Assembly (NCBI GenBank): GCA_037013685.1
Contig: CM072892.1
Coordinates: 186,001-250,000, forward strand
Direction: 5' to 3'
Length of the DNA stretch: 64,000 nucleotides
Source: Acridotheres tristis
Lineage: Eukaryota; Chordata; Aves; Passeriformes; Sturnidae
In this document: positions 12,431 through 27,824 of the stretch, one piece after another
Position numbering within the stretch: the stretch's first letter is position 1
Layout: each line of letters starts with the position of its first letter
Position numbers and translations under genes: made by a program
The notes under the pieces: generated by a model
What the model saw: only the letters and a program-made list of their open reading frames with translations
What the model was told of the DNA's origin: nothing
Database searches by the model: none

Positions 12431-12640
12431 CAGGAGCGCTGCCGGGGCTCTGGAGCTGCGTTGCTCTTGTTTTCTCCGAGCAGTGTGCAAGCCTGGCAGT
12501 GACGCTCCGTGCAAGGCTCGTGGGAGCGGGTCTGAGTAAGGCGAGCGGGATTTGTCGCCCTGTCACTGTGAGTCAGTGCTGCTGCCGGGTACGCCGTGTG
12601 TGCAGGAGCCTTGTGCTGCCGCCTGTGCTGCGTGCCGAGC

Positions 12641-12706
12641 GCTGCTGCTGCTGCTGCTGCTGTGTGCTGTGTGCTGTGTGCTGTGTGCTGTGTGCTGTGT
12701 GCTGTG
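12641..12706 (+). repeat. (GCT)n followed by (GTGTGCT)n
   Basis: About seven GCT triplets (12641-12661) pass directly into about six heptamers of the TGTGCTG type (12662-12706). These abut the 26-bp array that follows, whose units contain the same GTGCTGTG string. Confidence 0.9.
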
Positions 12707-13678
12707 GGCAGGTCCGGTGTCACTGTGCTGTGGGCAGGTTCGGTGTCACTGCTGTGGGCAGGTTCGGTGTCACTGCTGTGGGCAGGTTCGGTGTCACTGT
12801 GCTGTGGGCAGGTTCGGTGTCACTGTGCTGTGGGCAGGTTCGGTGTCACTGTGCCGTGTGTGCTGTGGGCAGGTTCGGTGTCACTGTGCTGTGGGCAGGT
12901 TCGGTGTCACTGTGCCGTGTGTGCTGTGGGCAGGTTCGGTGTCACTGTGCCGTGGGGCAGGTTCGGTGTCACTGTGCCGTGGGGCAGGTTCGGTGTCACT
13001 GCTGTGGGCAGGTTCGGTGTCGCTGTGCTGTGGGCAGGTTCGGTGTCACTGTGCCGTGGGGCAGGTTCGGTGTCACTGTGCTGTGGGCAGGTTCGGTGTC
13101 ACTGTGCTGTGGGCAGGTTCGGTGTCACTGTGCCGTGGGGCAGGTTCGGTGTCACTGTGCTGTGGGCAGGTTCGGTGTCACTGTGCCGTGGGGCAGGTTC
13201 GGTGTCACTGTGCCGTGTGTGCTGTGGGCAGGTTCGGTGTCACTGTGCTGTGGGCAGGTTCGGTGTCACTGTGCTGTGGGCAGGTCCGGTGTCACTGTGC
13301 CGTGGGGCAGGTTCGGTGTCGCTGTGCTGTGGGCAGGTCCGGTGTCGCTGTGCTGTGTGTGCTGTGGGCAGGTTCGGTGTCGCTGTGCTGTGGGCAGGTT
13401 CGGTGTCGCTGTGCTGTGGGCAGGTTCGGTGTCACTGCTGTGGGCAGGTTCGGTGTCGCTGTGCTGTGGGCAGGTTCGGTGTCACTGTGCCGTGTGTGCT
13501 GTGGGCAGGTTCGGTGTCACTGTGCTGTGGGCAGGTTCGGTGTCACTGTGCTGTGGGCAGGTTCGGTGTCACTGTGCCGTGTGTGCTGTGGGCAGGTTCG
13601 GTGTCGCTGTGCTGTGGGCAGGTCCGGTGTCACTGTGCTGTGGGCAGGTTCGGTGTCGCTGTGCTGTGGGCAGGTTCT
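12698..13678 (+). repeat. 26-bp minisatellite array, about 0.98 kb
   Basis: About 40 units of GGGCAGGTTCGGTGTCACT plus a spacer GTGCTGT; spacer variants are CTGT, GTGCCGTG and GTGCCGTGTGTGCTGT. Each unit has a CpG in TTCGG. Unit length is not a multiple of 3, yet no stop occurs in any + frame, so three open frames of about 380-500 codons arise. They are artefacts. Confidence 0.95.
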
Positions 13679-17404
<3,726 letters not shown>

Positions 17405-17620
17405 TTACAGAGTCACAGAATCCCAGAATCAGTTGGGTTGGAAAGGACCTTAGCACTCATTCCACCTCCTGCCATGGTGGTGGAAGGACCTTCCCAGGCT
17501 GCTCCAAGCCTAGTCCAGCCTGGCCTTGGACACTTCCAGGGATGGAGCAGCCACCACTTCACTGGGCACCCCGTGCCAGGGCCTCCCCACTCTCACAGGG
17601 AAGAAGTTGTCCCATAGAAA
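17405..17620 (-). mobile_element. CR1 LINE 3' fragment
   Basis: The + strand shows the reverse complement of the bird CR1 end: CACAGAATCCCAGAATCA, GGGTTGGAAAGGACCTTAGC, then the 'ggccttggacacttccagggatggagcagccacc' type region and CTCACAGGGAAGAAGTT. About 210 bases, 5'-truncated and non-coding. Confidence 0.9.
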
Positions 17621-19957
17621 CGAAGTGGTTTATTGTTATGAGATGTTTCAGGCTGGGCTGTGTTTGCTGTTTGTCGTGGCTCAGAAAGCCCTGTGTGACC
17701 AAACGGTGTCCAAAGCACAGCCTGTGGCCCCTGTGCCTCTGTGGGTGGCTGTGGGCAGCTGCAGTCCCTCCTGTCCCCAGCTCAGGCTGTGCCATGTGCT
17801 GCCCCATGCTCCTGTCCCACGGTGTTCTGGCTGTGCCAGGGTGTGCAGGGGCTGAAGCCTCTGCTCCCTTCCCTGAGGTGCTCAGTGCTGTCCACTGGGA
17901 AATCCCTCTGCTCTGGGCCTTGTGACAGCCTGGGGGAGGCAGAGGGCTGCACGTCCTCTGGAAAGGGGAGTTCAGGGGCCCGTGGGTCACTCATGGTGCC
18001 TTGGCACCAGAGCAAAGCACTGGCTGGGCACCTGTCTGCCAGGAAAGATGGGGAGAAGCAGAAGTGTAAAATACCCTGTGCATCAGTGAGGCTGTGCAGG
18101 AGTGACTCTGGAGTAGAACAGGACTGATTCAGCAGATTTGAAGAATAAATTAAAGTTCAAATTTCACTAAGGAGTGGTTTGTTACTAGGTGAGAGACAGT
18201 GCAACTCGGACAGCACATCACCAGAGTGTGGCTGGGAACAAGTGCAGGCAAAAGGTGTTTCCAGACTGCCAGACCTTTCCAGAAAGACCAGGATGTTTCA
18301 ATGTCCTGAATAATAAATGCTGGTCAGAAGCCTGCTCTGGTTTTCCATGCAATCTCATGACAGAATTGTGCTTAATTTGCAGCACAGATCAAGCAAAACT
18401 TTATGTGTTGAATGCAAATACAGTGTGGAAAAGGAAGATCTGCACATGTGTGGGCTAAAAGAGGCACAAAAACAGCTCATGTAACCTGGTACTGCTGGAG
18501 GAACATAAGCACCTGACGGGAGAATTATCTCTGAGGACCACAGACTGACTTGTAAACTGTGGAATAAATTGCTCTTATTTTGTGGCATTTACTTGCTCAG
18601 CTGCACTTCACAGGGATTTGCTTGTCTGGCAATTCCTGTTTGTCAGGAAGCCCTGGACTGCTGGGGGCTGGCAGTTAGTGAGCTCTGAGCAGGGCAGAGG
18701 GCACAGCCCTGGCAGTGAACTCTTTCCCTGACAAAAAAGTAACAGGTAGAGGGGCCAGGAGGGTGGTCTTGGCAATGGGGCCAGGAGGCTGCAGCCCCCT
18801 CTGCCCTCTCCCAGAGCAGGGCAGTGGAAGCCCCAGCCCTGAGCAGACCTTACCTGCCCTGATGGGCAGTGGCACAGGCAGCATGGGCTGCCTAAAGCAC
18901 GGTGCCTGCTGCAGCAGCCTTGTGCTCCTGGGCTGCTGCCCCTGCCTGTCTGTGACACTGAAACCTCTCAGGTGCTGCTGCTGTCAGTGGAGCTTGAGCA
19001 GCTACTTCGAGTCCTTCCAAAATTATAAGCTTTGAATTGCTTCTCTTGGCAGACAGAAGTGTAAGCTGAGCTCTCCATGCTCAGTCGCAGGCTGAGCTCT
19101 GCTGTCACACTCATGCTGACAGTGACCCTCTCTCTGGACGTGCTCCTGTCCTGCAGTGCCTGCCTGGCTGCTCACCTGTGCCCTGCTGCTGCCCCCAGGT
19201 CATGGCATTCCAGCCCTTGGTGGGGTTTGTGCACTCACACAGTTGAGTCATGTGGCTGTGGGATGCAGTTTTGGTCCTTGGGAACGTCAGTTGGTGTTGA
19301 TGCACAAACGCTGTTTCCCAAGAATTAATTGCAGGTAGAGCACTTGTGGGCAGGCAGGAACAGCAGTCACTGCCCTGCTTCCTGCTCCTCAGATCAAGAT
19401 ACCAGAGTGTGAAGGAGTTCATGGTAGGTGGAGAGGCTGGAGCTGGAAGGAAACTGATTACTGATGAGAAGGGGAAAGAGACAACAGAGGGATGTCCACT
19501 CCCAGTGCATGAAGAAGTAATGGAAACAGCAACCTGCCCACATCTCTGGTGACTTAAAGTGATGCAAATCCTTGCAAATGTCTGTTTCCTCTCTGCACGG
19601 TTTGTGCTCCTGGAGGGCAGGACCCCTGTGTTCCTGGAGCTGTGGCAGGACAGGACTGAGTGGCAGGTTCAGGATGATCTGAGCATGATGGATGGTGCAG
19701 GCTCCCAGCAAAAGTGGGGCTGGGTGGCTGCAGAGCACCTGGGCTGAGCAGGAGGGCTGTGCTGAGAGTGCCCAGTGGGCACAGTGCTGTTGGACAATGT
19801 GTTCCTGTGTCCCTGTCCTGCCCATGCCCACCATGGAGTGAATCCTACAGGAAACTCTTGTTTGTCAGACCGATAGAGGATGATTTTTTGCCTTTTCTTT
19901 TATATACCTTTTATCTATCCTCAGCATTCTTAGCATGCAGACTTGTAATTCCTGAAG
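17621..19957. other. Intergenic or intronic sequence, no gene seen
   Basis: Unique sequence; an AT-richer part at 18120-18560 could be non-coding regulatory DNA. No exon recognised. Confidence 0.5.
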
Positions 19958-20345
19958 TCTGATATCTTACCATAGCCCTAGTATTCTGTTAGGCCAGGAG
20001 ACCCAACATCCTAAAGGCCTTGTGGTAGGAGGCTGGAAAACCCTAGGCTATCTTGGGAAACCAGAGTCCTCTCTAGAACATAGCCTGTAACAGGAGATTT
20101 GGCCCATTCAGAGGGGAATTCATGGATGGGGGAATATCACACCATTCATCCAGGCCTCCCATTGGGGCATCCTTGTCAGATATGCTAATTTGAAAGGTCT
20201 ATAAATGGTACACGGGATCTGTCGTGTGTGTGCATTGCAGTGCATTCTGCCTTGGTGAAGTGGTGCACCAAAAAGGATCTGTATTAAAAACCGAGGTAAA
20301 ACCCCCATATCCCTTAACCATGTCTGGCTCTCGGTTTTTTAAGAC
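19958..20345 (+). mobile_element. Possible solo LTR of an endogenous retrovirus
   Basis: Seen: a complex stretch with a TATAAA box (about 20201), a T/G-rich initiator-like segment, then GTATTAAAAACC (about 20281-20292) that could serve as a polyadenylation signal, and a pyrimidine-rich end. This order is what an LTR shows. Not seen: clear TG...CA ends, a target-site duplication or internal retroviral genes. Boundaries are approximate and the call is tentative. Confidence 0.3.
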
Positions 20346-20739
20346 CAGGGAAAGGCATCAGGGCCATGGTGTCCCATTGCTGCTGCAGAGGTGCCAATGC
20401 CTCTGTCACACCCAGGGCCCGTTTGTCACAGGTACCAGTGTATTCCTGAGTGTTATCACAGGGTACAGAGCTGATGGCTGGAGCTTCTGCTGTGGGTGTG
20501 GGTTGGGTTGTGTCTGTCAGCCTTGGTTATGGGGGCGCCAGGCTTCCAAACAGGACCACTTTGCTTTGCAAAAAGTCTGTTTCAGTGTAATTCCAGCTGT
20601 GCCCTGGTGGGTGCATGTGTGGAGTGCCCATGTGGGGGAAGGGAATTGCATGTAAAAGTGGCTCTGGCACTGGGAGGATGCAGTGAGGACAGCTGGATCC
20701 CATTTGGATGATGTGGAGGAAAGGCTGCCTGGGAGTGAG
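20346..20739. other. Unique sequence, no gene seen
   Basis: No exon or repeat recognised. Confidence 0.5.
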
Positions 20740-21571
20740 GAGACCCTGCTCTGGGACACCCTGCTCTGGGAGATCCTGCTCTGGGAGACCCTGCTCTGGG
20801 AGACCCTGCTCTGGGACACCCTGCTCTGGGAGACCCTGCTCTGGGAGATCCTGCTCTGGGAGATCCTGCTCTGGGACACCCTGCTCTGGGAGACCCTGCT
20901 CTGGGAGACCCTGCTCTGGGACACCCTGCTCTGGGACACCCTGCTCTGGGACACCCTGCTCTGGGAGACCCTGCTCTGGGACACCCTGCTCTGGGAGATC
21001 CCTGCTCTGGGACACCCTGCTCTGGGAGACCCTCCCTCTGGGACACCCTGCTCTGGGACACCCTGCTCTGGGACACCCTGCTCTGGGAGACCCTGCTCTG
21101 GGAGACCCTGCTCTGGGACACCCTGCTCTGGGACACCCTGCTCTGGGACACCCTGCTCTGGGAGACCCTGCTCTGGGACACCCTGCTCTGGGAGATCCTG
21201 CTCTGGGACACCCTGCTCTGGGACACCCTGCTCTGGGACACCCTGCTCTGGGACACCCTGCTCTGGGAGACCCTGCTCTGGGAGACCCTGCTCTGGGAGA
21301 TCCTGCTCTGGGACACCCTGCTCTGGGACACCCTGCTCTGGGAGACCCTGCTCTGGGAGACCCTGCTCTGGGACACCCTGCTCTGGGAGACCCTGCTCTG
21401 GGAGACCCTGCTCTGGGACACCCTGCTCTGGGAGACCCTGCTCTGGGAGACCCTGCTCTGGGACACCCTGCTCTGGGAGATCCTGCTCTGGGACACCCTG
21501 CTCTGGGACACCCTGCTCTGGGACACCCTGCTCTGGGACACCCTGCTCTGGGACACCCTGCTCTGGGAGAT
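20740..21571 (+). repeat. 15-bp minisatellite, about 0.83 kb
   Basis: About 55 units of CTGCTCTGGGACACC with variants ending in GAGACC or GAGATCC. The order of the ACACC, AGACC and AGATCC variants repeats in blocks, suggesting duplication of groups of units. One extra C near 21001 and a CCCTCC unit near 21035 shift the frames. Long frames in five of six phases are artefacts. Confidence 0.97.
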
Positions 21572-22108
21572 CTGTGTGTTTTCTTCTGTGTGAGTTTAAC
21601 TGATGGCACACAGCAAAGCAGCACATCCCCTAATGGCCGTGGCTGAAGCACAGTGAGACTTTGCTGTACCCTGTCCTGTGCTGGGGACAGTGTGTGCACG
21701 GAGCTGCTGCACAGGAACCCGCTGTCCCCGTGCCATCCCTCAGTGCCAGAGCCAGCAGTGGGGCTGTTCTTGTGCCTGGGACAGTCCCGGTCCCCTGGAG
21801 CAGGGAGTGGAAGGTGTTGCCTTCCCTCCTCTCCCCCAGTTCAGAGCAGCATTTCCTGTCTTAGGGACCTCTCTCCCGAGACGAGGGGCTGCATTTCCCG
21901 GGGCATTGCTCCCGGCAGCTCTGCTGTGCCGTCTCTGGCACAGCCTCTTGGTGGCTGTGTTCCTCCCAGCAGCTCCTGGGTGGTCTTGGTGGGCTTTTGG
22001 CAGCCATGGACCTGATGGTGATGTTTCCAGGGGCTTCCTCTGCTCACAGCCATTCTGGGAGAGGAAGCATCATGCCAGGATGTTTCACTTTTGGCAAATT
22101 TACTCTTG
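21572..22108. other. Unique sequence, no gene seen
   Basis: GC-rich unique sequence; overlapping short frames only. Confidence 0.5.
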
Positions 22109-22225
22109 CCCCAAGCAGCCTGGTCTAGTGGAAGGTGTCTCAGCCCATGTCAGGGGATGGAACCGGGTGGTCTTCAAGGTCCCTCGCAGCTCAAACCAGT
22201 CTGGGATTCTATGGTCCTTCAAAAG
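22109..22225 (+). mobile_element. CR1 LINE 3' fragment
   Basis: Reads as the + orientation CR1 end: GCCTGGTCTAGTGGAAGGTG, then GGTGGTCTTCAAGGTCCCT and AACCAGTCTGGGATTCTATG. Short, 5'-truncated, non-coding. Confidence 0.9.
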
Positions 22226-24118
22226 ATCCTCAAGTCCTGTTCACTGGAGCTGGGTAAGGTCACTGTGCCACAGCATCAGTGGTGCTGGAGCTGCTGGCTG
22301 ATGAAAGGACTTGAAAACGAGTCAGTCCTGTGAGCAGGATTGCAAGTGCTGCCCAGGGCATCGTTCTGCTCTGCTTTGTCCCCTTGCTGGGGCACTGAAG
22401 TAATTCAGTTTTCTCCAGCTCCCCCACCTCATTCTTAATTACAAAAGTGAACAAGAAGACCAGACAGCAAAAGAGATGGGCAAGGGAGAGCTTAGATAGC
22501 AAAGCTGAGAATTTAAAAAAAAGTTATACATTCCTTAAAGTAAGATTTTTTTTTCCAATGAAAGACTTTCTTATTAAAAGAGATTCAATTGTCATTGGAT
22601 CTTTGCAGCAGAAATTAAGTGAATGCAAAAAAAATTGTGTATCTCAAGGATCTCCAGTACAGCAGAAGGGTATTATGCCTTTGCTTTCCTGTTGCTTTCT
22701 TTAATATAAGAAAACTTGAATTTAAAAAGACAGTGAAAAACTTTCAAAAACCAAAATGCAACAGCACAGCTGCTGAAATGTTGGTAAAAGGCTGTGGTAC
22801 TTGTCTGGCGCTGGGATTTGCTACAATGTCCCCTCACACTGTAGCAGGACCTGCCTCCTGTCCCCTCTGCTGCACTGGAACCTGTCACCTGTCCTCATCC
22901 CTGGGGCCCCTGGATCCGGATTTTAGCTGGGCTCCAGCTGCTTCTGTGTCAGCAAAGAAGCAGAAAGATGTCAAGGGAAGCCTCTCCACTAAAACATGCC
23001 ATTTTTTGGAATACAAGGTGCTCTTCTCAGAGTGTTTCCCGTTTGATGCCTTTTCCTGATATGTAGGTTTTGGTGTGGCCTGCCTGGGGTGGGGGCTCTG
23101 TGGGTCCCTGGGTCTCTGTGGTGCTGAGCCAGGCACCCCGAGTCTGCAGGGATGGCTGCGTGCTTCCCTTGTGCACCAGCACTGCAGACACTCCTGGCAG
23201 CTTGGGGTGTTTGAGCTCTCCAGAAATTATTTTGAAGAAGAAGATGGATTCTTGATCCATTCAGAGTGAAACAAAAGTTAAAAAAACTCCCAGTGATGTC
23301 CCCTGCCACCATCCCTGTTTGTGTCTCTCGCTTTCTCCCATGTCCTTGTGTAAATCCAAGGAGTAGCTGAGTAGCAGGACTGGCTGTGGGACTGGCTGGG
23401 AATGGTGTTTGTGTCTTGCTCCCGTGCTGGTGGCACCTGGGACCCTGTTCTGCCTTTTGAAGCTTGGAGCTCTCCCCTCTGTCCCCTCTTCCTCCTGTTC
23501 AGTCCCTTCGTGCCAGACCTGCTGGGGTCAGTGGGTGGGATGTGACACGTTCCTGTGCCGTGGAGATGAGACATGAGGAGCAGTGATGTGTTTTTAAAGA
23601 GGACATTGTGTGGAGGGCAAAGTTCCTCTCTCTCTCTCTGCGTTCATTTCTGGGCATAATTTGAAGATAACTCATTGAGCTGCAGTGAAGTCACACTGAT
23701 TTACTTGAGGCAAGAGTTGAAGGTTCCTTGTTTTGTTTCTACAAGCATTTCCCTGCACAATGCTGCTCTGCCTCCTCTTGTGAGAGGAAAACTGTGCAAT
23801 TTTCCTGGTACTAATTAAGATAAGAGAGAATTATACCAAAATGTATTAAATGGGAAATAAAAAAGTTCAAAAGATGCCCGAACTCCAGATCACAGTCCCT
23901 GGCCTGGCTGCTGGCACAGCACTGGCACCCCAGCAGGGTCTCTGTGGGGAGCAGGTGTGGGGGTCCTGCGGTGCCACCTGGGATCCCCCTGGACTTCATC
24001 TGCCTTGAAAACCGTGGTGAGCTCACACAGGGAGGGGATGCAAGAGAGTGGCTGTGGCCACCATGAGCTGAGATATGTCTGTGCTGGGGCTGCTGCTGTG
24101 CTGCTGTGCTGGCCCAGG
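22226..24118. other. Unique sequence, no gene seen
   Basis: Contains an AT-rich stretch (22430-22780) and ordinary unique DNA. No exon recognised. Confidence 0.5.
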
Positions 24119-24273
24119 GGCTGCACAGCTGGGGAGCCCTGCACAGCTGGGGAGCTCTGCACAGCTGGGGAGCCCTGCACATCTGGGGAGCCCTGCACAT
24201 CTGGGGAGCCCTGCACAGCTGGGGAGCCCTGCACAGCTGGGGAGCTCTGCACAGCTGGGGAGCTCTGCACAGC
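24119..24273 (+). repeat. 18-bp minisatellite
   Basis: About eight to nine units of CTGCACAGCTGGGGAGCC; variants have CATCTG or GAGCT. Confidence 0.93.
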
Positions 24274-24488
24274 CCCTCTCTGGCCCAGGGGCCCCTCTCT
24301 GGCCCGCTCCCAGGGTGTCCCTATGCAAGTCACTGGCTCCCCAGGTGCTCATGGCCTCAGCTGACAGAGCCCTGTGCATGTCCAGGTGTGGCCATCTCCA
24401 CATGGTCCACATGTGTCCATCTCCTCGTGGCTGGGAACTCTGGGTGTGGGGAGGAGCTGTGTACCTGTGCAGTGTGCCAGAGCTGTGT

Positions 24489-24598
24489 GCTGTTCCTGTG
24501 CTGTTCCTGTGCTGATCCTGAGTGCCAGATCCTGTGCTGATCCTGTGCTGATCCTGTGCTGATCCTGTGCTGTTCCTGTGCTGATCCTGAGTGCCAGA
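24489..24598 (+). repeat. 11-bp type repeat (TCCTGTGCTGA)
   Basis: About nine irregular copies of CCTGTGCTGAT or CCTGTGCTGTT, interrupted by GAGTGCCAGATC. Degenerate. Confidence 0.8.
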
Positions 24599-26279
24599 TC
24601 CGTGTGCCAGAGCTGCCACTCCTGCTCCAGAGCAGGGCTTCTCCTGCTGCCTCGCCGTGGTGGTGCCAGGCAGGGAAGCACAAGGGCAAGGGCTGGAGGT
24701 GCTGGCTCTGCAAGCTCCATTGTAGAGCTGGAAGGGCTCAAAGAGTTGAGTGTGTTGGCACTGGCAGTGCCCAAGGATGAGCCCCACATGCTGAATTCCC
24801 TTTTGCTCAGGAGTGAAGGGTTCTGTTGTTCTGAGCTGCAGGTTGCTGTGCAGTCCCACCAGTGCTGCTTGTACCTGATGGGACTCAGGAGCTGCCTCCT
24901 AAATTGGTTCAAAGCCCAGCACTGCTCCTGCGAGCCATGGTGGGCTGGTTTGGGTGTGTCGTGGGAAAAGCTCGTCAGGATCTGCCAAGATCTCTGTCTT
25001 CTCCAGGCCATGGCTGGAACGCAGGACACAGACTCCTCCTGCAGGGCTGCAGGCATGTAGCACGATGGGCAGAGCCTGGCATGGTCCTCAGCAGCTCCTG
25101 CACCGCTGGCCCACAGCTGGCCCACAGCTGGAGAGTGGTGTGGACAGAGTGGCTGCAGGAGTGCAGCCCCTGTGAGGCATTGCTGCAGCCTTGGGGCAGG
25201 ATCAGCCCCAGCTGTACAGCTGGATTTGGGGTATGGGTGGCCTTCTGTTGGCATCCATTTCTTGAGTTCTGTGGAAATCTTGCCATAGCAGCACGGTTGA
25301 TCAAATTTTGAAGCAGCAATTAAAATCTAAATTTCTTTGCCAAAGCCTTAAGTATGTCTCTTATCTGAAATGCTCAGACTCTTTGCTGAGTGAAGAACAT
25401 TAGGACCAAGAGACCCATTAAATTTTCTGGCACAGACAAAGGAGATAAATCCTGCAAACTGATGGGATCGCATGTGGCAGATCTGATGGTATCTTCTTCA
25501 TGCACTGAGATGTAGAGGAGGAAAATGACCTTTCAGAATAATTTCTCTGGGCTAGAAGTTTTGGAAGTGGCTGTGTTTTCTTTTTCCAGAAATCTGTATA
25601 AAGTAATTTTGATCTTGTCCAGCTGAAGGGAAACCCATTTTATTTGCTTATATTGCTTCTTCTGTCCAAAGAGATGTTGGATCCATCTTTTGGAAGCAGA
25701 GGAAATGACACAGTGCCACTGTGTCAGCCTTTGCCTGAGCAGTTCACACCATCTCTGGTCATCATGTTCACAGACTTTTCAGAACTGTCATTCTGATGTA
25801 GGTGAGGTCACAGTCATGGTTCAGCCTCTCCTGGTGTCAGTGATGCTGTCCTCCACTAATCCATGGTCTGCAAGCTCGGGAGCTGTGGTTCATTAATGAG
25901 AGCAACTCCACTCAGCTCTGAGCTGTGCTTTCTAGCCAAAGCTTCCATCCTAACAACCAGCAAACACCAGTGTTGGCACTACCCAGTGGCCCTGACAGCA
26001 GGGCTTGTTAATGTGAGGTGCCAGGGGATCGAGAAGTGGCTAATTAACAGGTGAAATAATGAGGCACTTGCTTGATGGCAGCTTGCTTAGAGCTGTGGGT
26101 CTGAAGCACCTGCCAGGGAGCCAGCAGCTCTGGGCTGGAGGTGCTGGAGGGGCTGGAGGTGCTGGAGGTGTTGGAAGGACTGGAGGGGCTGCAGTTTCTG
26201 CTGCAGCTGCCCATCTCACCCTCTCACAACCCACATTTCTGCCAGACCACTGAACTACAGAGCCATCAGGGCTGCAAGA
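24599..26279. other. Unique sequence, no gene seen
   Basis: Includes a complex AT-rich part at 25310-25680 that could be a non-coding element, and a short GGTGCTGGA repeat at 26135-26185. No exon recognised. Confidence 0.5.
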
Positions 26280-26475
26280 GCTTTCCAAGAGCCTCAAGTC
26301 CCAGCTGTGCCCAATGCCCACGTTGTCCCCAGCCCAGAACTCTGAGTGCCACCTCCAGGAATTCCTTGTACACCTCCAGGCATGGGGACCCCAAACCTCC
26401 CATTTCAGTGACTGACAACCTTTTCCATGAAGAAATCCTTCCTGTGTCCAAGGGGTTTAATTCTTTAATTCTCCA
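26280..26475 (-). mobile_element. Old CR1-like fragment
   Basis: The + strand resembles the reverse complement of older CR1 subfamilies: CTGAGTGCCACCTCCAGGAA, a stretch like 'ggcatggggaccccaa', and CCATGAAGAAATCCTTCCTG followed by TGTCCAA. Strongly diverged. Confidence 0.6.
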
Positions 26476-27824
26476 CTGCACACTGAGGGTCTTTTTTGTG
26501 CCTAAATACCTGTCTTCTGAGATTGGTGGAAGTTTTCTTATTAAAATGTTCAGTACCCTTGGGTCAGGTACCAGGTGCAGGAGGAGGGTTACATGTGAGA
26601 TACAAACATAAGCCTGTTACAGGGATGGACCTCACAAGGCAAAGCAGGAAATACATCGGGGTGATAAAGAAGTTTTCTGTGATTTTTTTCTGTTTGCTGT
26701 TTGCAAAGGAGCAGCAAAATGCAAACTCATGGCAGCTGTTGTCTACTGCTACAGGAGCTAAGAAAAAGGTTAGAAAGTGGTAGTTTAAGTAAGGCAGTTT
26801 CAAAGTGGCAGAGCTGGATAACTGGTACCCAGGAGTATTAAAATAATTGGCCAAGGAGCTCCCTGAGACAGTAATGGTTTATTTTTAACAAATCCTGAAA
26901 TGCTGAAGATGAACCAGAGGCATGGGAAAAGGCTAATGAATACTGATAGAAAAATTAAATATGATTTGGTCTAGGGGGAATTGTGCCATCCTCCTCTCCT
27001 GGACTGGATCCCTCTCCCACTGCTCTGCTCTCGTCCCACTCGCATCCCTCATCACTTCCAGCACAGGCTGTTCCTGCACCCCTGGACATAGGAAGCAGAG
27101 ATCTCTTGACCTTCCTCTGCTGTTGGAGGTGTTGCTGGGACAGCACGGCCGTGCTCAGCCTCTCTGCTGCCCTGTTTGATGGCTGAGCAGTGGTTTGGCT
27201 GATGCCATCAGAGGCTGTGTGACACATGCTGACCCTGGACATTGGTTCCAGAGCGGTCCCACAGCCCACGGCCTCTGCCACCTGCACCAGCCCCTGGTGT
27301 CCCCAGCCTGGGAGGTGCCAGGTGGACACTGTGGGATGTGCCCTGTGATAGTGTGGTGATGGGTGCTGACCCAACAGATGAGCAGTGCCAGTCCCTGGGC
27401 ATGGGCACACCGCAGGCCAGGTCTGTGTTCCTGATCTCTGCTCCCCACCCCTCATTCCAGAGCCAGGATGTGCATTTCACAGGCTTCTGAGGTTCTCCTG
27501 TCTCCATCCGCCCAACACAGCTCTTCTCATACATAGAGGAAATGTTTCCTTGGACACAGAGGCCTCATGTCCTCTCTAAATCAGATCTTTAAGCCTTTTG
27601 GCATGATTACTGTGCCTCTCAGCAGTCACAGTTATGGACAGAGCCGAGGTGAGCACAGGCTCGTGTAATTTCTGATTGCACCACAGAGATCAGCTCAATG
27701 ACTTTCTGCTGTGTTGTCTTGTATTTTGCAAATGTGTTTTTCCCTCTTTCTGAGAGGGTCAACTCCCTGAATGTGGAGCCCAGGGGAGATGCAGTGAGTT
27801 ATGCTGTGCCTCAGCACACACATC
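26476..27824. other. Unique sequence, no gene seen
   Basis: AT-rich at 26500-26980, GC-richer after. No exon recognised. Confidence 0.5.

Noticed and set aside
20517..21699. Frames of PEQGV, SPRAG and SRVSQ repeats
   Set aside because: Translation products of the 15-bp minisatellite.
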